The translations under genes were made by a program, and so were the position numbers. Below, piece by piece: positions 6,725 to 15,063 of a DNA stretch of 32,326 nt; position 1 is the stretch's first letter; each line of letters begins with the position of its first letter. The notes beneath the pieces are model-generated. The model ran no database searches. It saw only the letters and a list, made by a program, of their open reading frames with translations, and was not told the origin of the DNA. Source of the DNA: an uncultured Pelagibacteraceae bacterium (GTDB taxonomy: Bacteria; Pseudomonadota; Alphaproteobacteria; Pelagibacterales; Pelagibacteraceae); assembly GCA_902526595.1 (NCBI GenBank), contig CABZLO010000011.1, forward strand, positions 1-32,326, in the 5' to 3' direction.

Positions 6725-7843
6725 ATGAAAAAAGACACTTTGTTGGGCGTATTTAAAAGTAAAGGTAGACTTAATAAAGAAGCTAACTCTAAGTATCGAT
6801 CACCTTTTCAAAGAGACAGAGATAGAATTATCCATAGTGCCTCATTTAGAAGATTAAAGCACAAGACGCAAGTTTTCGTAAACACTGAAGGTGATCATTT
6901 TAGAACTAGAATAACTCACTCAATTGAAGTTGCCCAAATAGCAAGGTCGATTTCAAAATATTTAGATCTAAATGAGGATTTGGCAGAAACTCTAAGCCTT
7001 GCTCATGACTTAGGGCATACACCGTTTGGACATGCTGGGGAGGATGCATTGCATGAATGTATGGATAATCGTGGTGGTTTTGATCATAATTTACAAACTT
7101 TGAGAATTGTTATGTTTTTAGAAAATAAATATTTAAAATTTAAAGGATTAAATCTTACTATTGAAACCTTAGAGGGACTTTTAAAACATAATGGACCAAT
7201 TAATGAATTGGCCACAATAAATAAACTTATTGGATCAAAAGTTTTTAAAAATAAAATTAAATTTAATACTTTTCCCTCATTAGAAGCGCAAATTTCAGCT
7301 ATTTCTGACGATATAGCTTACAATAATCATGATATTCAAGATGGAATTAAAGCAAATCTTTTTAAATTAGAAGAGCTATGTGAGATTAATTTTCTTAAAA
7401 ATATTTATGTAAATTATAAAAAAAAGATAAACAAAAAAAATTATAAAATAGCAATTAATCAAATAGTAAGAGACTCGATTGATCTAATGATAAAAGACTT
7501 AATAAGTAATACACAAAAAAATTTAAAGAGATTAAAAATAAAATCTCTTAAAGATATTGCAAAATCAAAAGAATTAATAGTTTGTTTCTCTAAAAATATT
7601 CAAAGTTCAGAAAAAGAAATTAAATCATTTTTAAGATCTAACATGTATGATAATAAATCTGTTTTAAGCAAAAATCAAAGAGGTAAAAAAATTATAAAAA
7701 AATTATTCAATATAATTCAATCTTCGCCTAGAAAGTTTCTTACAAAAGAACAACTGACTAAAGATAAATACAGAGCTATCTCAGATTTTATTTCTGGTAT
7801 GACTGACCGTTATGCAATCAACCTTTATAATGCAAATAAATGA
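6725..7843 (+). CDS. dgt: dGTPase-like HD-domain triphosphohydrolase
   Basis: This 372-aa protein is a deoxyguanosinetriphosphate triphosphohydrolase-like enzyme, which cleaves dNTPs to nucleoside and triphosphate. The N-terminal family block YRSPFQRDRDRIIHSASFRRL (24-44) is followed by the HD metal site: His65 (RITHSIEVAQ), His94-Asp95 (AHDLGHTPFGHAGE) and the later Asp in ISDDIAYNNHDI. The length and the SFRRLKHKTQVFV wording match the alphaproteobacterial type-2 dGTPase-like group. Its stop and the argS start overlap by four bases (ATGA), and it opens the long plus-strand operon. Confidence 0.93.
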   Translation: MKKDTLLGVFKSKGRLNKEANSKYRSPFQRDRDRIIHSASFRRLKHKTQVFVNTEGDHFRTRITHSIEVAQIARSISKYLDLNEDLAETLSLAHDLGHTPFGHAGEDALHECMDNRGGFDHNLQTLRIVMFLENKYLKFKGLNLTIETLEGLLKHNGPINELATINKLIGSKVFKNKIKFNTFPSLEAQISAISDDIAYNNHDIQDGIKANLFKLEELCEINFLKNIYVNYKKKINKKNYKIAINQIVRDSIDLMIKDLISNTQKNLKRLKIKSLKDIAKSKELIVCFSKNIQSSEKEIKSFLRSNMYDNKSVLSKNQRGKKIIKKLFNIIQSSPRKFLTKEQLTKDKYRAISDFISGMTDRYAINLYNANK

Positions 7844-9570
7844 ATATTTTTGAAATTTATCTAGAAAAAATCAAATCGATACTCAGTGAACTTAAAAAAG
7901 ATAATAAAATAATTATTCCTGATAATTTTAATGGAATAAGTGCAGAAATACCTCCACCAAAATTTAATTGTGATATCTCAACTAATGTTGCAATGGTTTT
8001 ATCTAAAATTAATAACAAACCACCTATTGAATTAGCAGAACAACTTGTACCTATAATAAAAGATAAAGATAAATTAATTGAAACAATAACTATCGCAAAG
8101 CCTGGTTTTATTAATATTAGGTTTAAGAAATCATTCTGGGCAAAATTTACAAAAGAAATCAGTGAAAATTCTGAAACTTTTGGAATAAATCAAAAAGAAA
8201 AAAAGAATAATTATCTTGTGGAATTTGTGTCTGCGAACCCAACAGGACCATTACATGTTGGTCATTGTCGTGGGGCAATACTTGGTGACGTTATTTCAAA
8301 TATATTAACCTTCAATAATCATAAGGTTACCAAAGAATATTATGTAAATGACTATGGCAATCAGATCATTAATTTTACTAAATCAGTATATTTTCGAATA
8401 CGTGAAATAACTCATAATGAAACTTTTCCATCTGATAATGATGATTTATATCCTGGTGATTATTTAATAGATTTTGCAAAAAACATATCTTCTAACTCGA
8501 ATTTGAATTTTGATAATTATGATGAAATTAGTGAGAAACTGGCTGAACTATCAATTGAACAAGCATTATTGCTAATTAAAAAAAATCTTAACAGTCTTGG
8601 TATAAATCACGATAATTTTGTAAGTGAAAAAAAAATTGTTTTAGATAAAGAAGTTGAAAATGTTGTTCAATTTTTAGAGAAAAATAAGTTTGTTTATAAA
8701 GGTAAAATCAAAGCACCAGAAGGTGAGGACAATAAAAATTGGGTAGAGCGTGAGCAATTGTTGTTTAAATCTACAGATTTTGGTGATGATAAAGATCGTG
8801 CTCTCCAAAAATCAGATGGATCATGGACATATTTTGCAAGTGATGTTGCTTATCATAAAAATAAAGTCGATAGAAAATTTGATTATTTGATTAATATACT
8901 TGGCGCAGATCATGCTGGATATATAAAAAGAATTTCATCATCAGTCGAAGCACTTTCAGGAGAGAAAGATAAATTGATTTGTAAAATAAGTCAGTTAGTG
9001 AAACTTATAAAAGACAATAAACCTTTTAAAATGTCTAAAAGAAAAGGTGACTATATTACTGTTGATGATCTTATAGAAGAAGTTGGTAAAGACGCTACTC
9101 GATTTATTATGCTGAACAGAAGCAGTGATGCAGAACTAGATTTTGATTTTGATGCAGTAAAAGAAAAGTCAAAAGATAATCCATTATATTATGTACAATA
9201 TTGTTATGCTCGAATTTCATCTGTTTTTAGACACATTAATAAAGATTTAAATAAAAAAATTGAAACTAATAATTTTAATTTTGAATATTCTGAAGATGAA
9301 ATAAAAATTTTAAAAAAATTGTCTGAATGGCCAAAATGTATTGATATATCAAGTACAAAACTTGAGCCACATAGAATTCCTGTCTATCTATATGAGTTAG
9401 CCTCAGAATTTCACTCATATTGGAACCTTGGAAAACAACAACCAGATAAACGTTTTATAAATGAACAAAAAGAAGTTCCGTTAGATAAGTTGGTATTCTT
9501 AAAAGTTATCTCTAATGTAATAAAATCTGGAATGGATATTGTTGGTGTAGATACTCCGTCTAAAATGTAA
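7840..9570 (+). CDS. argS: Arginyl-tRNA synthetase
   Basis: This 576-aa class I synthetase charges tRNA-Arg. It has an N-terminal Add-1 domain (about 1-110), a HIGH-type motif HVGH at 139-142 within SANPTGPLHVGHCRGA, and an intact KMSK loop (397-400, FKMSKRKGDY). The DALR anticodon-binding region is at the C terminus (about 455-576, with PLYYVQYCYARISS and ASEFHSYW). Length and order are normal. It starts inside the dgt stop and ends with a TAATG overlap to the next small gene. Confidence 0.96.
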   Translation: MNIFEIYLEKIKSILSELKKDNKIIIPDNFNGISAEIPPPKFNCDISTNVAMVLSKINNKPPIELAEQLVPIIKDKDKLIETITIAKPGFINIRFKKSFWAKFTKEISENSETFGINQKEKKNNYLVEFVSANPTGPLHVGHCRGAILGDVISNILTFNNHKVTKEYYVNDYGNQIINFTKSVYFRIREITHNETFPSDNDDLYPGDYLIDFAKNISSNSNLNFDNYDEISEKLAELSIEQALLLIKKNLNSLGINHDNFVSEKKIVLDKEVENVVQFLEKNKFVYKGKIKAPEGEDNKNWVEREQLLFKSTDFGDDKDRALQKSDGSWTYFASDVAYHKNKVDRKFDYLINILGADHAGYIKRISSSVEALSGEKDKLICKISQLVKLIKDNKPFKMSKRKGDYITVDDLIEEVGKDATRFIMLNRSSDAELDFDFDAVKEKSKDNPLYYVQYCYARISSVFRHINKDLNKKIETNNFNFEYSEDEIKILKKLSEWPKCIDISSTKLEPHRIPVYLYELASEFHSYWNLGKQQPDKRFINEQKEVPLDKLVFLKVISNVIKSGMDIVGVDTPSKM

Positions 9571-9833
9571 TGTTAAAAGAAATCAAATATTTAATTTTTA
9601 TAATAGTTATCTCAGTATTTATTTTTTTTACTGGCAGATACTATTTTTCTGATGAAAATTTAAAAAATTCTTATCGTTCCTTTAAAAATAATGACGAGAA
9701 GATAAAACTGTATTCTGAGAACTTACCTGTATTAGAAAATGATACCCAAGACATCATTGAGTATGTAAAAAAAACAAATAAAGATAAGAAAAAAAAGTTT
9801 AATTTCTGGAAACTTTTAGAAAATGATAAGTAA
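9570..9833 (+). CDS. Small single-pass membrane protein in the SPOR-protein slot, 87 aa
   Basis: I do not recognise a named family. One transmembrane helix (about residues 6-26, ending in FFTGRYYF) is followed by about 60 charged, Lys/Asn/Asp-rich residues. This orientation suggests an N-in anchor with a periplasmic tail. In many alphaproteobacteria the gene between argS and nagZ encodes a SPOR-domain protein with one such helix and a C-terminal peptidoglycan-binding SPOR domain. Here no SPOR domain remains. The gene overlaps argS by 1 base and nagZ by 11, so it is embedded in the operon and likely expressed. A shortened SPOR-protein descendant is an inference from position. Confidence 0.65.
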   Translation: MLKEIKYLIFIIVISVFIFFTGRYYFSDENLKNSYRSFKNNDEKIKLYSENLPVLENDTQDIIEYVKKTNKDKKKKFNFWKLLENDK

Positions 9834-10773
9834 AAGAAAAGCCTTTATTACCGGTATTAAATCACTAAAATTAACAAACAGCGAAGTAAAATTTTTAAAA
9901 AAACAAAAACCCTGGGGAATAATATTATTTTCAAGAAATATCAAATCTATAAACCAGACTAAATTATTAACTCACAGCATCAGAAAGCTATTCAAAGATC
10001 CCCACTATCCTATTTTGATTGATCAAGAAGGAGGAAGAGTAAACAGGTTAAAAAATATTATAACCTTTGATAATTTGACAGGTGAATATTTTGGAAAATT
10101 ATATGTCCAAGATAAAAGAAAATTTAATATTATTTATAGATTATTTATTGATAAATCTTCATATCTTCTAAAACAAATAGGTGTAAATATTAATACACTA
10201 CCCGTATTGGATCTTAGAATTAAGGGATCGAGTAATATTATTGGTGATAGATCGTTCTCAGAAAATAAGAAAATTGTTTCAAAGGTAGGTGATATTTGTA
10301 TTGATTTATTTAACCAAAACTCAATAGGCACGGTAATCAAGCACATCCCAGGTCATGGACTTGCAAAGGTAGACAGTCATAATTTTACACCAGTTGTAGA
10401 TAAGAGCATTAATTACCTTATTAAAAATGATTTCTTTCCTTTTAAAAATAAAGACAGTTTATTCGCCATGACTGCCCATATTATTTATAAAAAAATTGAT
10501 CCATTTAACACTGCAACGCATTCTAAAAAAATTATAAATATTATTCGAAAAAAAATAGGATTTAAAAATGTTTTGATTTCTGATGACTTATCGATGAAGA
10601 GTTTAAAATATGACTTAATTACTAATACAATTAAAAGTTTTAAAGCAGGATGCAACCTAGCCTTACATTGTAACGGTAATTTCAATGAAATGAAGGTTGT
10701 TGCTGAAAATTCACCACTAGTAAATAATTTTATTATCAAAAAAACATCACTATTTTATAAGAATTTAAGTTAA
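9823..10773 (+). CDS. nagZ: Beta-N-acetylhexosaminidase NagZ (GH3)
   Basis: This 316-aa cytoplasmic glycoside hydrolase family 3 enzyme releases GlcNAc from anhydro-muropeptides in peptidoglycan recycling. Seen in order are the QEGGRVNRL segment (68-76), KHIPGHG (173-179) followed by the DSH catalytic dyad region (184-186), and LISDDLSMKSL with the probable nucleophile Asp254. The single TIM-barrel length fits bacterial NagZ. It starts inside the preceding small membrane gene and sits upstream of scpAB, the usual alphaproteobacterial order. The sequence is AT- and Lys-rich but no key residue is missing. Confidence 0.93.
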   Translation: MISKRKAFITGIKSLKLTNSEVKFLKKQKPWGIILFSRNIKSINQTKLLTHSIRKLFKDPHYPILIDQEGGRVNRLKNIITFDNLTGEYFGKLYVQDKRKFNIIYRLFIDKSSYLLKQIGVNINTLPVLDLRIKGSSNIIGDRSFSENKKIVSKVGDICIDLFNQNSIGTVIKHIPGHGLAKVDSHNFTPVVDKSINYLIKNDFFPFKNKDSLFAMTAHIIYKKIDPFNTATHSKKIINIIRKKIGFKNVLISDDLSMKSLKYDLITNTIKSFKAGCNLALHCNGNFNEMKVVAENSPLVNNFIIKKTSLFYKNLS

Positions 10774-10782
10774 TATCTCGTT

Positions 10783-11526
10783 ATGTCTGTGTCTGATTCT
10801 GCTTTGTTTAATGTCGATATAAATAACTATAACGGTCCATTAGATGTTCTTTTAGATTTAGCGAAAGCTCAGAAAGTTGATCTTGAAGAAATATCAATAA
10901 CAAAGCTGGCAGATCAATTTCATGAATACATAACAAAAGAAAAAGACTTAAATTTAGAAATAGCTTCTGAGTATTTATTAATGGCAACATGGCTTGCTTA
11001 TTTAAAATCTAAGTTATTACTACCAGGAACCCCAGAGGAAGAATTTAAAGTTCAAGAAGTGGCAGAAAAATTAAAGTTACAACTAAAAAAATTGGAACTT
11101 ATTCGTTTACTTTCTGAACAAATGCTTAAAAGAAAAAGGTTAGGTCGTGAAATAAGAACAAGAGGGATGAAGGGAAATATCAGATCTATTTACAGCACTG
11201 AATATAATTTAAGTTTATTTGAACTTTTAAAAACCTATTCAACTATTATTATGACTAAAGATTTTCAAAGAATGAACATTCCAAAATTACCAGTATTTAC
11301 CACAGAAGATGGAATTAAAACTATTAAAGATTTTTTTGGAAAACTAGCTGACTGGAAAAAACTTGATGAATTAATCCCTGCAAATTTTAAATCTGGTTCA
11401 AGATATAAAAGAACAGGTAAAGCAGGAATTTTTGCTGGATCCCTTGAGCTTGCTAAGGAGGGTGATCTTTCTATTAAACAGGAAAAACTATTTGATGATA
11501 TCTATGTAAAGGAAGTAAGTGATTAA
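10783..11526 (+). CDS. scpA: Segregation and condensation protein A (kleisin)
   Basis: This 247-aa kleisin bridges the SMC ATPases and binds ScpB in chromosome condensation. The N-terminal signature YNGPLDVLLDLAKAQKVDLEEISI (17-40), then the YLLMATWLAYLKSKLLLP segment, and a C-terminal winged-helix end with AGSLELAKEGDL are all characteristic. The gene follows nagZ by nine bases and overlaps scpB by eight, so the two partners are made together. The product acts in the cytoplasm on the nucleoid. No smc gene lies in the window. Confidence 0.94.
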   Translation: MSVSDSALFNVDINNYNGPLDVLLDLAKAQKVDLEEISITKLADQFHEYITKEKDLNLEIASEYLLMATWLAYLKSKLLLPGTPEEEFKVQEVAEKLKLQLKKLELIRLLSEQMLKRKRLGREIRTRGMKGNIRSIYSTEYNLSLFELLKTYSTIIMTKDFQRMNIPKLPVFTTEDGIKTIKDFFGKLADWKKLDELIPANFKSGSRYKRTGKAGIFAGSLELAKEGDLSIKQEKLFDDIYVKEVSD

Positions 11527-12220
11527 AAAACAAAAAATTAATAAAGACAATATAGTCAAGTTTCCCTCAAAATTAACTGAAATTGAGAAAGAAATAGAAG
11601 GAGTAATTTTTGCTGCTGCTGAACCACTTGATATCGATACTATTGAAAGCAAACTTTCAAAAAAATTAAATGTTTCAAAATCATTAGAAAAATTACAACA
11701 AGAATACTCAAATCGAGGAATAAATTTAGTATGCATTAAAGACAAGTGGTCTTTTAGAACATCTCCGAAATTAGCAAACCTTATGTCTCAAGAAAAAACT
11801 GTTGAAAAAAAATTATCCAGAGCTGCGGTCGAAACTTTAGCAATAATTGTTTATCACCAACCAGTAACAAGAGCTGAAATTGAAGAGATAAGAGGTGTAG
11901 CTTTTGGAACAAATACACTTGATATTTTAATGGAGCTAAATTGGGTTAAACCTGGGGGAAGAAAAGATGTACCTGGTAGACCTATTCAATATGTAACTAC
12001 AGATGATTTTTTAAGTCATTTTAATATCCAAAAACTATCAGATCTTCCAAATATCGATGAATTAGGTGCAGCAGGTATGATTGATAGCTCAAGTGTTGAT
12101 AGCGCTATTTTTGGAACAGGCAAGTTTTATAAAGAAAAGCAGGAAGAAAAAAAAGAAGATATTTATTCTAATATTGATGAGATGCTGAATAGTACTCTTG
12201 ATAGTGAAGAGAAAGAGTAA
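11519..12220 (+). CDS. scpB: Segregation and condensation protein B
   Basis: ScpB dimers bind the ScpA kleisin in the SMC complex. The family core runs LTEIEKEIEGVIFAAAEPLD, then RAAVETLAIIVYHQPVTRAEIEEIRGV, then GRKDVPGRPIQYVTTDDFL. The first two parts are winged-helix domains, and the charged tail after about residue 190 is variable. The start is GTG 11519, preceded by AAAGGAAG, inside the scpA end. This start places LTEIEKEIE near residue 19. At 233 aa the length is normal. Confidence 0.93.
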   Translation: MIKKQKINKDNIVKFPSKLTEIEKEIEGVIFAAAEPLDIDTIESKLSKKLNVSKSLEKLQQEYSNRGINLVCIKDKWSFRTSPKLANLMSQEKTVEKKLSRAAVETLAIIVYHQPVTRAEIEEIRGVAFGTNTLDILMELNWVKPGGRKDVPGRPIQYVTTDDFLSHFNIQKLSDLPNIDELGAAGMIDSSSVDSAIFGTGKFYKEKQEEKKEDIYSNIDEMLNSTLDSEEKE

Positions 12221-12266
12221 CAAAAAAGTAACTTTTAAATTTATAATAAAAAGGTTATAAGTTTCT

Positions 12267-12467
12267 ATGAGCATAGGAATTTGGCAAATAGCAGTTGTTG
12301 TAATATTGGTGGTCTTATTATTTGGACGAGGTAAAATCTCTAGTTTGATGGGAGATGTTGCCAAAGGTATTAAAAGCTTTAAAAAAGGTATGGCGTCAGA
12401 TGTAACTGACGATACGGAGCCAAAAAATATTTCCGACGAAAATAAAGACTCTAACAACAAAGAATAA
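12267..12467 (+). CDS. tatA: TatA, twin-arginine translocase pore subunit
   Basis: This 66-aa TatA begins [24 protein letters not shown]. It has a single transmembrane helix, the FGRG hinge (about 19-22), and an amphipathic helix with [14 protein letters not shown], followed by a short acidic tail. TatA multimers form the folded-protein export passage. A 46-base spacer separates it from scpB, and tatB and tatC follow directly. The FGRG hinge and tail distinguish it from the adjacent tatB. Confidence 0.95.
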   Translation: MSIGIWQIAVVVILVVLLFGRGKISSLMGDVAKGIKSFKKGMASDVTDDTEPKNISDENKDSNNKE

Positions 12468-12472
12468 CTCAC

Positions 12473-12691
12473 ATGCCTACTATTGGTTGGTTTGAGATAT
12501 TGATAGTTGTTGCTATCGCTATAGTTGTTCTTGGTCCCAAAGATTTTCCAGTTATGTTAAAAAAAGCAGGTTCATGGATTGGCACTGCAAAAAGATATGT
12601 CAGCAATATTCAAAATGAGGTTTCTAATTTAGAAATTGATGATGAAAAAATTAATGACGAATTAAAAAAAGAAACAAAAAAAGATGAATAA
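12473..12691 (+). CDS. tatB: TatB, twin-arginine translocase receptor subunit (short form)
   Basis: This 72-aa protein starts MPTIGWFEILIVVAIAIVVLGPKDFP, which has the TatB pattern of a conserved Glu8 in the membrane helix and the LGPKDLP-type hinge. With TatC it recognises twin-arginine signals. The amphipathic helix is present, but the protein ends soon after it. E. coli TatB is about 171 aa, so the long variable tail is missing. It overlaps tatC by eight bases. Confidence 0.92.
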   Translation: MPTIGWFEILIVVAIAIVVLGPKDFPVMLKKAGSWIGTAKRYVSNIQNEVSNLEIDDEKINDELKKETKKDE

Positions 12692-13454
12692 TGATGAAAA
12701 AGATAGTGGCTTTGTTAGTCATTTAACTGAATTAAGAAAAAGACTTATACATAGTTTTATTTTTTTATTTATATTTTTTATTTTCTGCTATTTTTTTGCT
12801 GAATATATTTACGGTTTTCTAGTAGACCCATTTGCACAAGCTGTAAAAGATGACGGTTCAGATAGAAGATTAATCTTTACAGCACTTCAAGAGACCTTTT
12901 TAACTTATTTAAAAGTATCTTTTTTTACAGCATTTTTTGTAACCTGTCCGTTTATATTAATGCAAATATGGAAGTTTATTGCACCAGGCTTATATAAACA
13001 TGAAAAAATTGCAATTTTACCTTACTTAATACTTACCCCTATACTTTTTTTTCTAGGAGGTATGTTGGTTTATTATTTGATCATGCCGCTAGCAATTAAG
13101 TTTTTTCTATCATTTGAGAGTACGGGTTTATCAACAAGCTTACCGATACAATTAGAAGCAAAAGTAAACGAATACTTGTCTCTAGTAATGAAATTAATTT
13201 TTGCTTTTGGAATTAGTTTTCAATTACCTGTTGTGTTAAGTCTTCTAGCAAGAATAGGTGTTGTAGATAGCCAGTTTTTAAAAGATAGAAGAAAGTATGT
13301 TGTGGTAATAATTTTTGCTGCTGCTGCTTTGTTAACACCTCCAGATCCAATTACACAAATAGGATTAGCAATACCATTGTTAATTTTATATGAATTATCA
13401 ATATTTTCAGTAAAATTTATAGAAAACAAAAATTTAGAAAAAACTGATGCATAA
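12684..13454 (+). CDS. tatC: TatC, twin-arginine translocase multi-span subunit
   Basis: This 256-aa inner-membrane protein has six predicted helices and binds the RR signal of Tat substrates. The cytoplasmic N terminus FVSHLTELRKRLIHS carries the HLxELRxR motif with its conserved Glu. The first periplasmic loop and the FITCPFILMQIWKFIAPGLY-like segment (residues about 76-99) are typical, and the late AAALLTPPDPITQ is the TatC signature. It overlaps tatB by 8 bases and serS by 8, confirming a single operon. Confidence 0.96.
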   Translation: MNNDEKDSGFVSHLTELRKRLIHSFIFLFIFFIFCYFFAEYIYGFLVDPFAQAVKDDGSDRRLIFTALQETFLTYLKVSFFTAFFVTCPFILMQIWKFIAPGLYKHEKIAILPYLILTPILFFLGGMLVYYLIMPLAIKFFLSFESTGLSTSLPIQLEAKVNEYLSLVMKLIFAFGISFQLPVVLSLLARIGVVDSQFLKDRRKYVVVIIFAAAALLTPPDPITQIGLAIPLLILYELSIFSVKFIENKNLEKTDA

Positions 13455-14706
13455 TTTAAAGGAAATTAGGAAAGATTTCCCTAGTTTTGAAAAAGCTCTA
13501 GAAAAAAGATCTATTAAAATTGATTTTAAAAAAATTCAAAATTTGGATAAAGAAAATAGAGATTTAATTCAAAAAAAAGAAGCTATTGAAAAAGAAAAAA
13601 AAGATATTTCAAAATCTAAAGACGAAACTTTATTCAAAAAATCTAAAGAGCTCACATTAGATTTAGATAAATTAACTGATTTACAAAAAAATATAAAAAA
13701 AGAGTTATATAGTTTACTTTCTAATATACCCAATATTCCTCACGCTGATGTCCCTATCGGTAAAGATGAAAATGATAACATTGAGGTGTCAAAATCAGGA
13801 AATATACCAAAATTTGATTTTAAACCTAAATCTCACTACGAGCTTGGTGAAAATCTTGGAATGTTAGATTTTGATTTAGCTACTAAAACAACTGGATCTA
13901 GATTTGTTTTTGTAAAAAACCATTTAGCTTTACTTGAAAGAGCCTTGTCTAACTTTATGCTGGATACTCATATAAATAAAAATGGATATCAAGAAATATC
14001 ACCACCGTTAATTGCTTCAGATAATACAATGTATGGTACTGGTCAATTACCAAAATTTGAAAATGATCAGTTTGAAATTAAATTTGATGAAGGGTCAGAT
14101 AGAAAATTTTTAATTCCTACAGCTGAAGTAATTTTAACAAACATTGTGAAAGACAAAATAGTTGATCAAAATCATCTCCCGATGAGATTTGTAGCATCAA
14201 CACCTTGCTTTAGAAAAGAAGCAGGAAGCTATGGTAAAGATACAAAAGGCATGATCAGACAACATCAGTTCTATAAAGTTGAACTAGTAAGCATTGTTGA
14301 AAAAGAAAATTGTTTAGAAGAATTAGAAAGAATGACAAATTGTGCAACAGAAATCCTTGAAAAATTAGAACTACCTTACAGAAAAGTTATTTTATGTTCT
14401 GGAGATATGGGTTTCAGTGCTGAGAAAACTTATGATATTGAAGTTTGGTTACCATCAGAAAATAAGTATCGTGAAATTTCATCATGTTCATCATGTTCAA
14501 CATTCCAGGCCCAAAGAATGAAAACCAGGTATAAAAACAAAAATAAAGAAACTGTCTTTGTCGGAACTTTAAATGGAAGTGGTCTTGCCATTGGCAGGAC
14601 TTTAATAGCGGTACTAGAAAATTATCAGCAAAAAGACGGATCGATTGTTGTTCCTAAAGTTCTAAGAGAATATATGAATAATTTAGAATTAATTTCTCAG
14701 AAATAA
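13447..14706 (+). CDS. serS: Seryl-tRNA synthetase
   Basis: This 419-aa class II synthetase charges tRNA-Ser (tRNA-Ser TGA is at 30365-30454). The N-terminal coiled-coil arm covers about residues 30-100, rich in Lys/Glu heptads. Next come the catalytic segments: GTGQLPKF, PTAEVILTN, motif 2 FRKEAGSYGKDTKGMIRQHQF, SSCSSCSTFQAQRM, and motif 3 GSGLAIGRTLIAVLEN. All are intact. The start lies inside the tatC end. In many Rhizobiales serS is followed by surE and pcm. Here yajC follows directly after 55 bases. Confidence 0.96.
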   Translation: MHNLKEIRKDFPSFEKALEKRSIKIDFKKIQNLDKENRDLIQKKEAIEKEKKDISKSKDETLFKKSKELTLDLDKLTDLQKNIKKELYSLLSNIPNIPHADVPIGKDENDNIEVSKSGNIPKFDFKPKSHYELGENLGMLDFDLATKTTGSRFVFVKNHLALLERALSNFMLDTHINKNGYQEISPPLIASDNTMYGTGQLPKFENDQFEIKFDEGSDRKFLIPTAEVILTNIVKDKIVDQNHLPMRFVASTPCFRKEAGSYGKDTKGMIRQHQFYKVELVSIVEKENCLEELERMTNCATEILEKLELPYRKVILCSGDMGFSAEKTYDIEVWLPSENKYREISSCSSCSTFQAQRMKTRYKNKNKETVFVGTLNGSGLAIGRTLIAVLENYQQKDGSIVVPKVLREYMNNLELISQK

Positions 14707-14708
14707 AG

Positions 14709-14757
14709 TTGTTTTAGAGATACAGATAGTATAAGTATTCACAATATTTAAAAGGAG
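14709..14757 (+). promoter_or_regulatory. Possible yajC promoter and strong Shine-Dalgarno
   Basis: AAAGGAG at 14751-14757 lies four bases before the yajC ATG and is one of the clearest ribosome sites in the window. Upstream, TTGTTT (14709-14714) and TATAAG (14730-14735) could be -35/-10 elements with a short 15-base spacer. This is the largest gap in the surrounding operon, so a separate promoter is reasonable, but the hexamers could easily arise by chance in such AT-rich DNA. Confidence 0.35.
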
Positions 14758-14761
14758 AATT

Positions 14762-15049
14762 ATGGAAGGTTCAGGAATAGGACAATTTATACCGTTAATT
14801 TTAATCTTTGTTATTTTTTATTTTTTCTTAATTAGACCTCAACAAAAAAAAGTAAAAGAACATAAAGCTATGGTTGAAAACCTTAAAAGAGGTGACAAAG
14901 TAATTACTTCAGGTGGTATCACTGGTACAGTCGAGAGACTCATAGATAATGACAAAGTTGAAGTAGAAATAGCTGAAAATATTAAAGTTGAAGTTGTAAA
15001 AGCTACTGGTATTCAAAGTCTTCAAACTACTCAAGAAGTTAAAAAATAA
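14762..15049 (+). CDS. yajC: YajC, Sec translocon accessory subunit
   Basis: This 95-aa single-span protein associates with SecDF in the Sec holotranslocon. The helix LIPLILIFVIFYFFLIRPQQKK (about 10-30) with the RPQQKK end is the family signature, followed by the soluble region containing LKRGDKVITSGGITGTVERL. The length is normal. It is followed after 14 bases by secD, the conserved yajC-secD-secF order. Confidence 0.96.
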   Translation: MEGSGIGQFIPLILIFVIFYFFLIRPQQKKVKEHKAMVENLKRGDKVITSGGITGTVERLIDNDKVEVEIAENIKVEVVKATGIQSLQTTQEVKK

Positions 15050-15063
15050 ATAATTTTAGATAA

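Noticed and set aside
12089..12472. 127-codon open frame antisense to scpB-tatA
   Set aside because: It overlaps two well-supported genes on the opposite strand and is rich in Ile/Thr/Phe runs that mirror their codons. It matches no recognised family.
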